Source: Actinernus sp. WN-2022 (lineage: Eukaryota > Cnidaria > Anthozoa > Actiniaria > Actinernidae). Taken from it: a stretch of DNA of 64,000 nt. Location: assembly GCA_030867875.1 (NCBI GenBank), contig JAOWCC010000936.1, forward strand, positions 14,020,095 through 14,084,094, read 5' to 3'. This document shows, piece after piece, positions 23,061 to 35,894 of the stretch; within the stretch, counting starts at the first letter, position 1; each line of letters begins with the position of its first letter. The notes beneath the pieces are model-generated. The model was not told the DNA's origin. It saw only the letters and a program-made list of their open reading frames with translations, and did not search any database. The translations under genes were made by a program, and so were the position numbers.

Positions 23061-24711
23061 CCTAAGAAAAAGGAGTGCTAAAATTGTCGACGATTCGGTT
23101 AAAACGATCACGAGGAAAGAAAACAAATTTGAACACAGATTTCGTGTCGGTTGTCTCGACGGTTTCATCGCATGTGAAGCTTCAAACTTTTCTATAATGA
23201 GAGCATCGTTGTCATCACTTGTTTGCCGAAGCCGGGACCTGTATGAAAAATCTACCAAAACAACTTATTGAACTATTCTAATGGTATGTTTTATTTGTCA
23301 TTCTTCTATGATTGATTGCCAAAATCTTCGCTAGGTTTTCATACCATTGTTAGCCTTGTTTTTTTAGGGGGGAGGAGTCATATCAATTCAAAACTAGTTC
23401 AAGCCAACAATGACAATAGTTACGTTATGGTATTTTCGTAAATCCTCGACAATTTTTAGCACGTTAAATTACGCTTTAAATTACGTTTTCGTCATGTATT
23501 TCTTCGATTTTAAGGCTGAAGCTATATACCGAAATTGCGCAGTGTCGAAAAGAATTTCAAGGACAGACAGACAGATAAAATAGTTGTTACAAAGACCGGT
23601 CTTCCTCGGAGAATCGAGTCTCCTTTGCAGCCGTCGTGATTGCTGCAATGAACAGAAGGTTGCATTATCAGTATTAATACCAGTAACGTACTTTTTTTTC
23701 TCAAGTCAAAATGTTTAATATTATATGTACGTGAAGTACATTTTAAAATACAGTATTCGAGATTGCTTCATTGAAAGTAGTCTCCTTCGTAGCCGTCGTA
23801 AATATAGATAATTACATGCATAGAAAATACATGTTTTTGTTTTGTTGCTGAACTTCACAAATTGTAAAGGGCCAAATATTGATGGTACCAATAAAATATT
23901 AAGATTAAAATAATATAATATAATAAAATTTGAAAATTAAAGAATCATACAACAAACTTCTTAGATGATATAGTGCTGAATTCAATAATGGAAACTGGGA
24001 AATAGTGGTGCAAATATGGATACAGCACATGTATGTCAATAAAGTCAGAAAGTAAACAAACAAAATGGGAAGTGTACATACCATATACTTATATTGCATT
24101 GTTATCGTTATTTACATGTGAATAAAACAATTATTACTAAATATCAGTGTTATTTCTAGTTGACCAGTATCATAATATTACAAAGAAATTATAATATAAT
24201 ACACAGCCACAGCTTGTATTATGTCAGATTTTGCCTGTTTAAGGCAATCAGATTGCTCGATTTGCTAGCGCCCAGACTCCGAGAAACTCGGCCATTTAAT
24301 ATTGAGGTAAACAGATAACTAATACAGTACCGCTCGAGACCTGTATTCTGATTGGACCATTATACAGTAGCTCTACAGCTAATATTTTTCTACTGCTCGT
24401 TCTAAAGGTTAGGGTGTTTTGTATTGCTGGTTAAGCCAATACTGTGGCTCGTTTCGAGCGGTAAGGCTGTCTGGCTCATACAGCTTGGCTAGTACCCTTA
24501 TGAATTATTAATAAAGTTTAGAAATATATATAAAGAATAAACCCATATATAATAATAACCTAAATGAAAGAGGCAATGTATGTCTTGAACACGGCTTCGC
24601 GCTGTGTTACCGCTACACCTTAAAAAAAAGCAACCGTGAGTCGAGTGTAGTGTGTCCAAAACAGTTAATGTAGTGGGGAGTGTGTGAGGATTAAAAGCAG
24701 GCCCCCACCAG
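23061..24711. other. Intron, nothing recognised
   Basis: AT-rich, no domain-bearing frame, no clear inverted ends. Confidence 0.5.
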
Positions 24712-26184
24712 CTTTAAGAGCGACTGCCTGTAAATATCGAGAATCGCGGGTCAACGGTGAAATTTCGGAATCCTTCATATTTTGCCAGAACATACCCTTG
24801 GGTGAACTGTTTTAGGAAATCATATCAAAAAGTTCCAGCGCTTTTTTAATTTGGCGATTTTTACAAAAGATTGAAAATACGGCCCCAGAGCGGTTTTTGG
24901 CTTGTCGGAACGACCGAATCATCACGCAACAAAAAGGACCTAGAGAAGTCTTATAAAAACTCCAATGGAATCATACTTCACACACGTATTAAAACAACTC
25001 TTTGACCTCAACATCCAGAAAGAATATATTCCGATAGTGTAATTTATTATTTTTTATCCGCCTTTTTAAACATGCATGTTTTGGACGCCAAAACATAAGA
25101 CAAAATAATGGCCAATTTTGACAGCCCTAAGCGACTCCTGGTATATGATTTTTTTAAATACAAACTACACAGCATGAAAGCTTGGTTACTCTAGTTTAAT
25201 CTAGCAAAGTGCCAACTTTGGAATCCAAACGCTTCCCCTCGGCAAAATAAAACGACCATGTACTGTAAGAGAGACGATTTAACCTCTAATTTTACAGTGC
25301 TTATCATAAACACCCATTCAAAAAATTAATAAACGTCCAAAATCATTTTTCAACTACTCTTAGCTGGTCTTTTAAAGCTCTGAAAGTGAAATGTACCTTT
25401 CGTACCCTTTTATCAGTCGAGATTTTGAGCCTGAGAGCCGTTAATTGAATGGTAGCTATATATAGATTCCCGTGCGAATCCAATTAAACATTGAAACAAC
25501 AACAGGGTTGTTCCAGTCATCGAATTGGCCGAAATTCACCAGGCTGTGCTCATTAAATGCCTACACTTACATCGGAAGTACATTCTAAACGACAAATATA
25601 TCAGATCCTGCATGCAGTTTATATTTCTGAAGCCAAACGAAGACATTTTCATTATCAAAGATCTGACCTGCATGTCACCTATCAGTAACGCTAGCGAAGC
25701 GCCGGCTCAACGAATACAACTCTAGTTTACAAGTCATGTTATGAGAACTAAAATAAACTCCTGCACCTTCTTTATAAGCCAATAGAAAGCTTAATTCAGA
25801 TACATGGAGATAAACTACTGACTCAACTCTGCATGATAACGATTTCCTCTAAACCTGTCTAAAATAGCCCGGTAAATATAATCATGATGACAAACAACTG
25901 AGCTGAAAACATACTACTCACCGACAAGAAGGTCCATTTCCACCACTTTTATTTATCCACCCGGACTATCCAATGTGGTACTCAGTATTTGAAAAGAAGT
26001 TAACTGCCCGAGGGTCCTAAACGCCAGGCTAAACGATATATATATATGCAATAACTTTGTGATACTACTGGAATGTAACGCAACTCGTGCAGCCCCGTTA
26101 CCCGCATAAATTAAATACTTTCTGTGTGGAGAATAACGTGAACTTCGGATCCTATTATCGCAATGTTTCATGTTTGAATTCTAA
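24712..26184 (+). repeat. 1.47-kb repeat, left arm of an inverted pair
   Basis: Nearly identical over its whole length to the reverse complement of 30,403-31,880. Both start with TTAAGAGCGACTGCCTGTAAAT and end at ATGTTTCATGTTTGAATTCTA. Differences are scattered substitutions and short indels (for example a TATATATATA run near 26,037 here against a longer CATCATGATC segment in the other arm). Each arm holds the same 66-70 codon frame starting MAEIHQAVLIKCLHLHRKYI (25,525-25,725 here). That frame has no known domain and differs at its end between the arms, so it is probably not selected. No TIRs or LTR signals seen at the arm ends. Confidence 0.9.
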
Positions 26185-26239
26185 CCAAAGCAACAACAAA
26201 ATATGAAAACTACAACAAATATTTCAAATTAGTTTTCTG

Positions 26240-26425
26240 TTTAGGCCATCCCAATAGAATGTTTCATTTCCCATCGTCCGACCGACCCAAGTTTTTTTGG
26301 AAAAGTAAAAAAAAAATACAAAGCTTGAAACCGACCCAATTTTTTTGGATAAGTAAAAAAAAAGGATTGAAGCCGGATGTTTTTTTAACAACACCTCTTT
26401 TCCGAGTTCGAGATCTCTACGTATA
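26240..26425. repeat. Dispersed repeat (pair with 14,212-14,395)
   Basis: Second copy of the CATCCCAATA...ACACCTCTTTTCC repeat, in the same orientation, with an internal partial duplication of the CCGACCCAA...TTTTTTTGGA.AAGT segment. Confidence 0.75.
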
Positions 26426-26969
26426 AGTTTCTTGCCTTTCTCATGCAAATAGGCCCTTTGCAGGACCTGGTCACGTGACCTATTTAGCATGTCAATAAAA
26501 AGAACATACAGATCCAACGTTCAACAAGCAGGATATTCGTCCACGGTTTTTGCTTATTCGCGAGTCGCAAGAACAACATGAATGCCAGAAATGGAAAGAG
26601 CAAGCCAAAATTAGTAAAATTCCAAGTTTTAGGTTCATATCTTTAAAACTGAAGAAATGGCAATTTTTTGGTTCCCAATGGTTTATGAAAATATATATTG
26701 TTATTGCGTACAGACTAAGGTCACGTGACCAGGGCCTGTAAAGGGCCTATTGTCAATCCACGACTAGTCCTATCCACTACACTACAAGCAACGAGAACAA
26801 AGAAACAATGAGAAGATTTGTGAACAGTAATTTTAGTTATTTCGTACAACTGATACCGAACAAAACCTCACCAGTGAAAAAAATATGCATTTTATTGGCT
26901 TCAGCTCGGTTTTTCGGTTTGTAAAGGGAATCGGCCTCGATCGAGGGGTATGGCTGATTTATTCACCTA

Positions 26970-27070
26970 TAGCCTGCTTACAGGCTCTCCGGTTTTTTCG
27001 GAAATGTTAGTTTTAGTTTTCGGGTCGGGCTTGGGTTCGGCCTGTGGGCCGAGAGCCTGTAAGCAGGCTA
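26970..27070. mobile_element. MITE of the TAGCCTGCT family with 9-bp target duplication
   Basis: TAGCCTGCTTACAGGCTCT at the left and its inverse AGAGCCTGTAAGCAGGCTA at the right bound a 101-bp element. ATTCACCTA is repeated exactly on both sides (26,961-26,969 and 27,071-27,079). A 9-bp duplication is typical of Mutator-like elements. The first and last nine bases match those of the element at 41,006-41,378. Confidence 0.88.
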
Positions 27071-27656
27071 ATTCACCTAGGGTTCCGCTCGAGGGCAGCA
27101 CTCGTGGTGAATAATCCCATACCCCCGAGTGGAAGGCAAATAAATGCTAATTCCTCACAATGGCGAGGTTCAGTTTCGTTGCACGAAAGATTTTTGCATA
27201 AAATTCCCGTTCATAGAGCTTATCACAATTTTTTTCTCTCGGTTCTTTCAACCAATGAAGCTTATGGTGCAGTGGATAGGACAGCAGGCCTGAGTATTAA
27301 ACCAAGAGATCCGCTCAGGTCACGTGCCGTGTTTTCCATGTTCCCATTACATAATTATTTACTTCTCCGTAAGTAAAGAGTAAGTAGAACTTAGTATGAA
27401 AGAAAGTGAGGGGAATAAGTTGAGGGGAATATGTCCAGGGGAATATGTTGCGAGATTCCCTCTGCCTTTGGAACTGGGCAGGGGTTTCGAGATATATTCC
27501 CCCGAAACTGGTACGAAGAAAACCGAGCCACGTGAAAAATAAGCGGAGCTGATTCACCTCGGGTGTCGCCCTTGCTTGGGCGAAACCCTCGGTGAATAAA
27601 TCCCATACCTCCTCGCTCCAGATCGATAACCCTTATATAATCCCCTGAACCGAGAG

Positions 27657-27895
27657 AGGATGAGGTAGCGAATCCCCATGCCCCATGATAACTATTTGAA
27701 ATCTATTTTTTAGTTTCACAACACGTGATTTCAGTTATTTTTATATCGATCTGGTGGGCTACCCTCGTTAGTTGTTATCCATTGTATGTATCCTCTGGGT
27801 CCTCATAGCATCGTTATATAACCGAAACATGCACTCCTTAGCACATGAGCGCCACCTTCAGTACACCAATCGGGTGTATTTCCTAAAATAACCAG
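27657..27895. repeat. Dispersed repeat, copy 2 (pair with 6,081-6,304)
   Basis: See the shared blocks listed for the 6.1-kb copy. This copy lacks the (AT)n run and continues with AACCAGGCTGTGTCCTG. Confidence 0.7.
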
Positions 27896-28377
27896 GCTGT
27901 GTCCTGTTAATGTCAAATAGATTTCAAATAATTACCATTGGCATGAGACCCATGTATGAGAGATTCGTTCCCCTGGACCTCGACGTATTCCCCTCGCACT
28001 TTCCTACTACAAAGTTGTACTTATTATTGGCTTCAGGCACGGAGAAGTAAAGGAGATGGTTGAAAAAAGCATGATGTCTCTCGAGTGGGACATTGCTTTC
28101 ACATTACACTACGTTTGTCTGTTAAAATGACTCAGTCATTTTATGCAATAACATATATCTGCATATATATATATATATATATACTGGGCAAAAAATGGTT
28201 CCCAATGGTTTATGAAAATAGATATTGTTATTGCGTACAGCGATAAAACCTCGCCGTTGTTAAAAATAAGCCATTTATCGGTCTTCGCTCGCGGGTAAGG
28301 GATTTATTCAATTATTCACCTTGGGCGACGCCCTCTGTGAATAACCCTTACGTATACCCTAATAACAAAGGCTCCAC

Positions 28378-29290
28378 GGTGGGCACAAACGACCATAAAA
28401 ACGGCATCAGTTCTATATTTTAAAAAGTTTTCAATGCAGACGATTGAATTTGGGTAGAAGAATGTAGAATCGCAAAAGGAATATAACCTGATTTTTTAAG
28501 CTATGTTACTACCATCGTGACGTCACAATGACGTCATTTATCCATTTGTAATACGTTTCTTGCAACTGTTCATTATCTCTAAAAACGAAATGTCGTATAT
28601 TGTTAAAATCTACTCGTGATGAGAATGAAGGAATCGAAAACCCGATGTCGATTGGTTAAGGAAATCAAAAGTTATGAAAGTTTGAATTTTGTCCTTTTTC
28701 CCGCCAAAATTTGGCGGGAAATAAACACCACAAAAGCATTTATAAAAACATCGCTTCATTCAATTTTTAGAGTTGTAAATATTGTTGCATGACATTTTGT
28801 CCAATCATAAAACACGTTGGTGGCTAAAATCGTATGTTTTTTGAATTTTGATTTTTTGTCCATAACCGGCTTAAAATTGAAATCATATTTTCAGCAACGT
28901 CATTATGACGTCATACTTTTTTATACATGCCCTTAGAAAAAAAATCCTTTGAGTGATTTTCGAGTTTTAGTGATGAAATGCGCTAGTCTGGCACTCAAAA
29001 CCCACATTATTTTCTTTTCTTGATTTTTTAACAATAGGCAGCCTTATTTAGGTATGACACCTGACGTCACTAAATATGACGTCATAGCAACAGTCATTCC
29101 TCTATAACTTTTGCTATAATAGTCGTAGAACGTTCAAATTTGCACCAAAGGAATGTGTGTCATGAAGGCCATTTGATGGTGTAGTCTGTTTGTAACATCT
29201 ATTAAAGGGGGAATTTTACCAAAAAAGGAGGCATCACTTATGACGTCACAACAACGTCATCATACTAACATAAAACACCTAAAATATGTA
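28378..29290. repeat. Dispersed TGACGTCA-rich repeat, copy 2, longer
   Basis: The first 410 bp match 20,919-21,300. The sequence beyond carries further palindromic TGACGTCA sites (near 28,517, 28,907, 29,062, 29,076 and 29,249) and several half sites. Each is embedded in AT-rich repeat sequence with no reading frame. An (AT)n run lies just upstream at 28,154-28,183. Confidence 0.7.
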
Positions 29291-30024
29291 GTTTCATTTT
29301 GTTAGCAAGTCACCAACATTTCTTCAAATTGAGACTATAAGTAAAGAAATGGTTTTAATTTTAATTATTTGTCCACGCTCACTGATGCCGATTTTGACGT
29401 ACTTTATGCCCGACGTGCTCTAACATCCTGCTTCTAAGGGGCGGTCCATTAGAAAAGGAGGGGGCGGCATGATTTCCTAGCAGGAATTTTTTTCTGCTTA
29501 TATTTAATGCAATATTTTTTTGGCCGTTTTCTTCCTTTGTACGAATTTTGTTTTTTTTGCAGTTTGCAAATTTACCAAGGAGAGATTTCTCACAAGACAG
29601 CACTAAGTAGTTTTCAAGGGTTATCAGTCTTTATTTGAACAAGCGACTAAGAACTGGACGTAGCTACATCCGACGGTCACGCCCAGCTGAGGGTCGAGTT
29701 TCTAGACGGGTCGGAGAAAAAAATGAATTTCTGGTTCTCGGATGCGTATTTTCCTGCACTTGCTGGCACAATCGAATGTATTGTAGATGCGATAATATGT
29801 GCATACGATTTGAACAGTTGGGGGGTATGGCTGGTAGGGATATGAAACCAAAGTATAATATCTGACTCCCCTCCCTCCCTACCAAACATAATACAGAACA
29901 GTGGTGAAACCTTGACGTCCATCAGCTACAGTGTCCCGAAAAAATATTTTTTACTGATGTCTCAGAAATGCTATTTCTAGCATTTTGATGGCATAACAGA
30001 GCCACGATGGGACTTGGGACTATC

Positions 30025-30189
30025 TAGCCTCCTCCGCAGGCAACTCCTAATAATAAAAAAATATGTGAAACTGGGCTTCTTCTGGTATAAGAGAGACGAG
30101 CAAGGGTCTGAGGATGAAACAAATGTCCCCTCGCGGCTTCGCCGGAAGCCGGATCTAAAACATATAAGAGTTGCCTGCGGAGGAGGCTA
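30025..30189. mobile_element. MITE with TAGCCTCC termini and 9-bp target duplication
   Basis: TAGCCTCCTCCGCAGGCAAC is mirrored by GTTGCCTGCGGAGGAGGCTA. GGGACTATC flanks both ends (30,016-30,024 and 30,190-30,198). The terminal TAGCCT and the 9-bp duplication link it to the elements at 26,970 and 41,006, although the inner sequence differs. 165 bp, non-coding. Confidence 0.88.
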
Positions 30190-30272
30190 GGGACTATCTG
30201 CATGTGTGCATGATTTTTTTTCCAGCAATTCTGCCCGGCGTGAATTTCTTTTTCCTAGGCCATGCTTATAAT

Positions 30273-30302
30273 CAGGAGCCCATTACTAGTAATGGGCTCC
30301 TG
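30273..30302. repeat. Perfect 30-bp palindrome
   Basis: CAGGAGCCCATTACT followed directly by its reverse complement AGTAATGGGCTCCTG, with no loop. It lies 100 bp from the right inverted arm. Confidence 0.95.
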
Positions 30303-30402
30303 TTATAATGCATTGTTAGTGGTTTTCAAGGGGGCTTCGAACCTTTTTGTTTTACTTGATATCCAAAAAATTTAGTTTTCATTTTTTTTTTGCTTCGGCT
30401 AG

Positions 30403-31880
30403 AATTCAAACATGAAACATTACGATAATCAGGATCCGAAGTTCACGTTATTCTCCACACAGAAAGTATTTAATTTATGCGGGTAACGGGGAGGCACAAG
30501 TTGCGTTACATTCCAGTAGTGTCACATTTCATTATGTTCATCATGATCACTCACTACAAAGTTATTGCATATCGTTTGGCCTGGCGTTTAGGACCCTCGG
30601 GCAGTTAACTGCTTTTCAAATACTGAGTACCACAATGGATAGTCCGGGTGGATAAATAAAAGTGGTGGAAATGGGCCTTCTTGTCGGTGAGTAGTATGTT
30701 TTCAGCTCAGTTGTTTGTCATCATGATTATATTTACCGGGCTATTTTAGACAGGTTTAGAGGAAATCGTTATCATGCAGAGTTGAGTCAGTAGTTTATCT
30801 CCATGAATTAAGCTTTCTATTGGCTTATAAAGAAGGTGCAGGAGTTTATTTTAGTTCTCATAACATGACTTGTAAACTAGAGTTGTATTCGTTGAGCCGG
30901 CGCTTCGCTAGCGTTACTGATAGGTGACAGGTCAGATCTTTGAGAATGAAAATGTCTTCGTTTGGCTTCAGAAATAACTGCATGCAGGATCTGATATATT
31001 TGTCGTTTAGAATGTACTTCCGATGTAAGTGCAGGCATTTAATGAGCACAGCCTGGTGAATTTCGGCCAATTCGATGACTGGAACAACCCTGCTGTTGTT
31101 TCAATAATCGGATTCGTACGGGAATCTATATATAGCTACCATTCAATTAACGGCTCTCAGGCTCAAAATCTCGACTGATAAAAGGGTACGAAAGGTACAT
31201 TTCACTTTCAGAGCTTTAAAAGACCAGCTAAGAGTAGTTGAAAAATGATTTTGGACGTTTGTTAATTTTTTGAATGGGTGTTTATGATAAGCACTGTAAA
31301 ATTAGAGGTTAAATCGTCTCTCTTACAGTACATGGTCGTTTTATTTTGCCGAGGGGAAGCGTTTGGATTCCAAAGTTGGCACTTTGCTAGATTAAACTAG
31401 AATAACCAAGCTTTCATGCTGTGTAGTTTGTATTTAAAAAAATCATATACCAGGAGTCGCTTAGGGCTGTCAAAATTGGCCATTATTTTGTCTTATGTTT
31501 TGGCGTCCAAAACATGCATGTTTAAAAAGGCGGATAAAAAATAATAAATTACACTATCGGAATATATTCTTTCTGGATGTTGAGGTCAAAGAGTTGTTTT
31601 AATACGTGTGTGAAGTATGATTCCATTGGAATTTTTATAAGACTTCCCTAGGTCCTTTTTGTTGCGTGATGATTCGGTCGTTCCGACAAGCCAAAAACCG
31701 CTCTGGGGCCGTATTTTCAATCTTTTGTAAAAATCGCCAAATTAAAAAAGCGCTGGAACTTTTTGATATGATTTCCTAAAACAGTTCACCCAAGGGTATG
31801 TTCTGGCAAAATATGAAGGATTCCGAAATTTCACCGTTGACCCGCGATTCTCGATATTTACAGGCAGTCGCTCTTAAGCT
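30403..31880 (-). repeat. 1.47-kb repeat, right arm of an inverted pair
   Basis: Reverse complement of 24,712-26,184. Its version of the MAEIHQAVLIK frame (30,858-31,070, minus) is longer and ends differently because of a small indel. The 4.2 kb between the arms contains other repeats, including both MITEs with 9-bp duplications, so the arms are old enough for later insertions or were placed independently. Confidence 0.9.
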
Positions 31881-32133
31881 GTAATACTCAGCCTGCTATA
31901 ACATAAAATATTTATTTTTATTTTCACCATCCGGACACCCACGCTGGCAACGCAGGTCGAAAGCCTATAACTTCAACATGGCTTTCAACCTATAGAATCA
32001 GAAATTTATTCACAGGCAAATAAAGGCCAACCTATATATCAGCTTTTTATCTTTTAAAACAACATCTTGCATTCCTAAAGATAAAACATGTTCAAAAATG
32101 AAAACATGTAATGCATGATGTGTGTAAGGCTAC

Positions 32134-32456
32134 CTTATTCTGTCCCTTTTCACTATACGTCGTCCATGTCGATCCATCCGTTGATCCCTGTATCTGGTAT
32201 GTCTTCACCCACTGGTCTGCCATCGAGTTTCCCTGTGTAGCCACGGCACAAATGATGTAAGGTGATCCTAAGTCGATCTGTAGATATGGAGTAGAGTCAC
32301 TTGTAGAGGCGCACCATGATGATCCTCGAGCGTAATTCAGTCTCGCGTTCGCTGCACTGGTGGTGCTGCTATTATACTCTGATGACGCAGTTATTCGTGC
32401 GTCAACTATCTTAGAATTCGCAAGACCAGCTGGGAAATCACAGGTCACAGGGTTTG
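32134..32456 (-). CDS. Discoidin (F5/8 type C) exon, N-terminal half, domain 3
   Basis: A 323-nt exon with acceptor TTTTCAG above 32,456 and donor AAG/GTAGCC below 32,134. It encodes NPVTCDFPAGLAN, then KIVDARITASSEYNSSTT, ARLNYARGSSWC, a YLQIDLGSPYIICAVATQG core and IQGSTDGSTWTTYSEKGQNK. These are the spike-loop and core strands of an F5/8 type C domain, with the conserved Cys, Trp and QIDLG. The phase matches the neighbouring exons. The next exon in the transcript that fits as its C-terminal half is 12,524-12,668. Confidence 0.92.
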
Positions 32457-33488
32457 CTGAAAACATATCATAATAAGCTGCATTTAATATCTTGAAAACA
32501 TAAAATATTATACAATAAGGCAAACATAAGATGTCAATTTACAGAGGAAATAGTCTTAACTATAAATTAGCCCAATTTTAAAGGTCAGGCCTACCATAAC
32601 TAAAAATACACAAGCGGGTGTGTATATGTATATGGGCACAATCTATGTACTTCCATCTCCCCTTCGTTCCACCCCTCCCGATCTATTTATATCAATTGCA
32701 ACACGTGCTATTTTTGGATTCGGTCCAAGCACCTATCAATTAATATTAGAGTGAAGTGCGATTATCGTACTTCGCCGAGCCAAACATATGGAACTTCAAT
32801 ACTGGCTCTGTTGTTACCGAGGGATGTGCCGTGAACTCGAAAGACTTTCAAGATCCGTAAAATGTAAATTAGTATACGAATCGTAAAAAAACACTGCCTG
32901 AGCTTTAAATTTCGCTAACAGAAGGTTTTTTTCGCTAAATAGAACCTACAATTATTATATCGTAAACAATATATGCACAACCGTAATAAATGAACATGTA
33001 CTGCCATTAAAGTAGAACATTGTGAAGGCTGCAGGTTTGGATCAGTTACACAATTTCCAGATGACACGTGATAGATCAACCATTCGAATAGATTGGTAAA
33101 CATAGCCTTCAAAGTGGAGAACTTGTGGATACAAGATTAATTGTATTTTCAGCAAGGTTTCACATTGCATCCCGTAGTTTCAGAAAATATCCAACATATT
33201 GCACCATGGTTTACTTAGTGTGGTGTAACACAAACATCGGTGAATGTGAAACACAAACATCGTCCGACACGAGTTAGACAGATGCGATATTCTTATATAT
33301 AAAAACATACGAGAACTTTATAGACATTAACGAAGGGCAGCGAAAATGTTAGGCACGTGAATTCAAACATTGATTGATTAAACTTTGATATCGATATGGA
33401 ATACTGATAGAGATTCACGCGATAGAGATACCTGGCTCGAGTAGCTTTAATAGTTATTCCAGGTAGACTATACAATATCACAAACGTA

Positions 33489-33708
33489 TAAGGGAGTTGA
33501 AACGTGTAGCGTCCATACTTCACTTCAGTGCCATGTACTGGATTATTCAGCGAATAATAATGACCATATATGGAATCAAATGGCAACCGGCTTCTGTGTC
33601 TAGACTAGACTGTCACGCTAGACTTGACTGTATTTTCCAAATATGGTACTTTTTATCCACTGAATAATCCAGAGCATGGGGCCGCTGTTACACGTTTCAA
33701 CTCCCTTA
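33489..33708. mobile_element. Palindromic MITE, TA target duplication
   Basis: TAAGGGAGTTGAAACGTGTA is mirrored by TACACGTTTCAACTCCCTTA, and TGGATTATTCAG by CTGAATAATCCA further in. TA flanks it at 33,487-33,488 and 33,709-33,710. Non-coding; it lies in the intron between the 34.1 and 32.3 kb exons. Confidence 0.8.
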
Positions 33709-34088
33709 TATGTTTCTGACATTATTTATTTCATTTATCTTTTTATAATCTAATGTAATGTTAAAACACTGTAGAAATAAAAATATTTTTTTGTTGTTGG
33801 AATACTGAATAAATCAAATATCGATTGATATCGATTGCTATTATAAAGCTTCTTCACAGACTCTTTGGTGTGCTAACGCCATATATAGTGAGTGAGCGAG
33901 TAACACGATTTCACCCATTCCAGTAACTGTTTTTTGCGATTGCATCCACGCTCATTTATACAGGCTAAATATCAGGGCAGAATATCACGAGAAGAGAACC
34001 TAGTTTGGGTATTGGATCTCTAGGATGATGGTCTCTTGCCAGATTAACAGTACTGCCTCTCAAACAAGATAACTGCAGAATCCCTTAC

Positions 34089-34227
34089 GTCCACATCCAT
34101 AGATCTCCATCCTTGTGCAAATGCTAGTTTTCCATGTCTGTGCAAACACTCGGATGTAGCGAGCTCTGGTCTTAGAGTTTAACCAATTGACATGGATTTC
34201 TTCTTTGTTGGTGTTGCCAAGGAAAAC
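34089..34227 (-). CDS. Discoidin exon, C-terminal half, domain 2
   Basis: A 139-nt exon with acceptor TTATTAG above 34,227 and donor GGAC/GTAAGG below 34,089. It encodes VFLGNTNKEEIHVNWLNSKT followed by RARYIRVFAQTW and RMEIYGCG: the GN motif, the ARYIRV strand and the closing R-E-YG of an F5/8 type C domain. It pairs with the N-terminal half at 35,895-36,199, joining in frame. Confidence 0.9.
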
Positions 34228-34828
34228 CTAATAAATGATGAATGAATGTATGAATGAATAATGTAAGTGTCAGTTAAACTGCCGATCAAGATATACTATT
34301 AAAATCCTAACGATAAAAAGTGTGTTGAGATGAATGACACTTTAACGCCTATTTGCAAAACCAATTCTAATATTCTCCTCTTGTTAAAGCGCTCGTTAGT
34401 TCGGTAATTTAGCTAAATGATTACTATGGCTGCGAGAGCGCACGGGTCTTAAATTTGTCGTTGTACATATATGCTTTTTCAACGTCGCAAATGTGAATTA
34501 CATGCCAGATCCATTAACTTGCTATCTATACTATCCATGCCGTACATTTTTATAGTAAACCTCTTCCTAACCGAATTATTCTAATGTAGGAAATGTTGTT
34601 GACCAAAACATTCTTTTCACAGATTACTGTAATTCTTGTTTTGTGAAGAGCAAACGACAAACAAGTGGACGTACGTAACGGAATAAATTTCGTTCATACG
34701 ACGTTCTGATAGTACTATTCATGCGGTTTACGTATCGGTACATCCTCTTTCACCACGGACTACTCACGACCACGAAAAATGTTGTATAAAAACGAGTCAA
34801 AGTTCGCGGGAAAATTTACAGACAATGT

Positions 34829-35025
34829 ATGGAAAACTGAAAACACGATTGCACGCTTCCCAGCACAGCTACATCCCTCAAATTTCGATCAGTTAAGGTT
34901 ACCTGATACTTCAGTTTTCGATTTTACGGATTTTATTTGGCATCGGATTCCCATACAAACACTGTATTTCGGGCCATGTTTGCACCCCTTTCAAAATGTC
35001 GGAATTTACCGCAAACTGGTATATT
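34829..35025. repeat. Dispersed repeat (pair with 15,452-15,680)
   Basis: Second copy, same strand, lacking the short internal extra segment of the 15-kb copy. Non-coding. Confidence 0.8.
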
Positions 35026-35894
35026 CTCAATGTGTTTGCAGTCGAGTTCTGACTTAAGCTGTTTTTCTTCACGATTAGCACAGTTTCTAAATGTACAGTA
35101 CATACTCCAATGATAACGAGAGTTGGATGCGTGGGCCTTTTTTCGCCGGTGGAAATCACGATCACGCCGTATTCCTAGAGGTTTCTCCGAGACCCAAGGT
35201 GACTGATTTCCTTTTGATCGTTTAGGTTTAATTGGAGCGTGAGTGTCTGCACAGCCTTTATAAAGTTAGTGAATCTCCACAAATGCTTGAAGAACGAAAC
35301 TAAAAGAAGAGAATGATCAGTTCTAAAAGTACAAGCCGCATTTATGTAGCCTGCCGGCATGCACTTGTTTTACCAGGTTTTCCGGGTTCGTATTTTTCTC
35401 TTCTTTATAAAAGTTTTAACACTACATTTGCATCATTAGAAACACTCACAAAGATCTTACAACTATACATACGGTGGCACGGCATACAATATCGATAGCA
35501 ATGAAAAAACGTTGGCCTAATAGGCATTTCTTCGAACTTAGTTACAGTATTTAAGACCCTAAATTAATGTTGTCCAAGAGAAAGGGGAAAGATAAGGCCA
35601 AGTGAAGGAGACAACATAACAGCTGCATTAAGTACTCAAAAACGCTTTTTATTTACCGTATACGAACGATCAGATACTCACAGACATTAACCACTCCTAG
35701 AAATAAACACCCGTCATTATTGCTTCTTTGATTCTTTAATTACGTTATATTTTACTCTTCAAACTTCTTTATAGGACAAGGTAAACATATAAAATAATAT
35801 GTTTACATTGTTGAACATCACCTTTTGCTAGCCTAACAAAAACGCCTAATTCAACGTCCTTCGGGAAATGCAATTTGTGAAAAAATCACTGTAC

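Noticed and set aside
22159..23258. 125- and 136-codon minus-strand frames
   Set aside because: They lie antisense to the Gypsy pol remnant, whose motifs are on the plus strand.
24712..31880. Inverted arms as LTRs of one retrotransposon
   Set aside because: LTRs are direct repeats; these arms are inverted and no reverse transcriptase lies between them.
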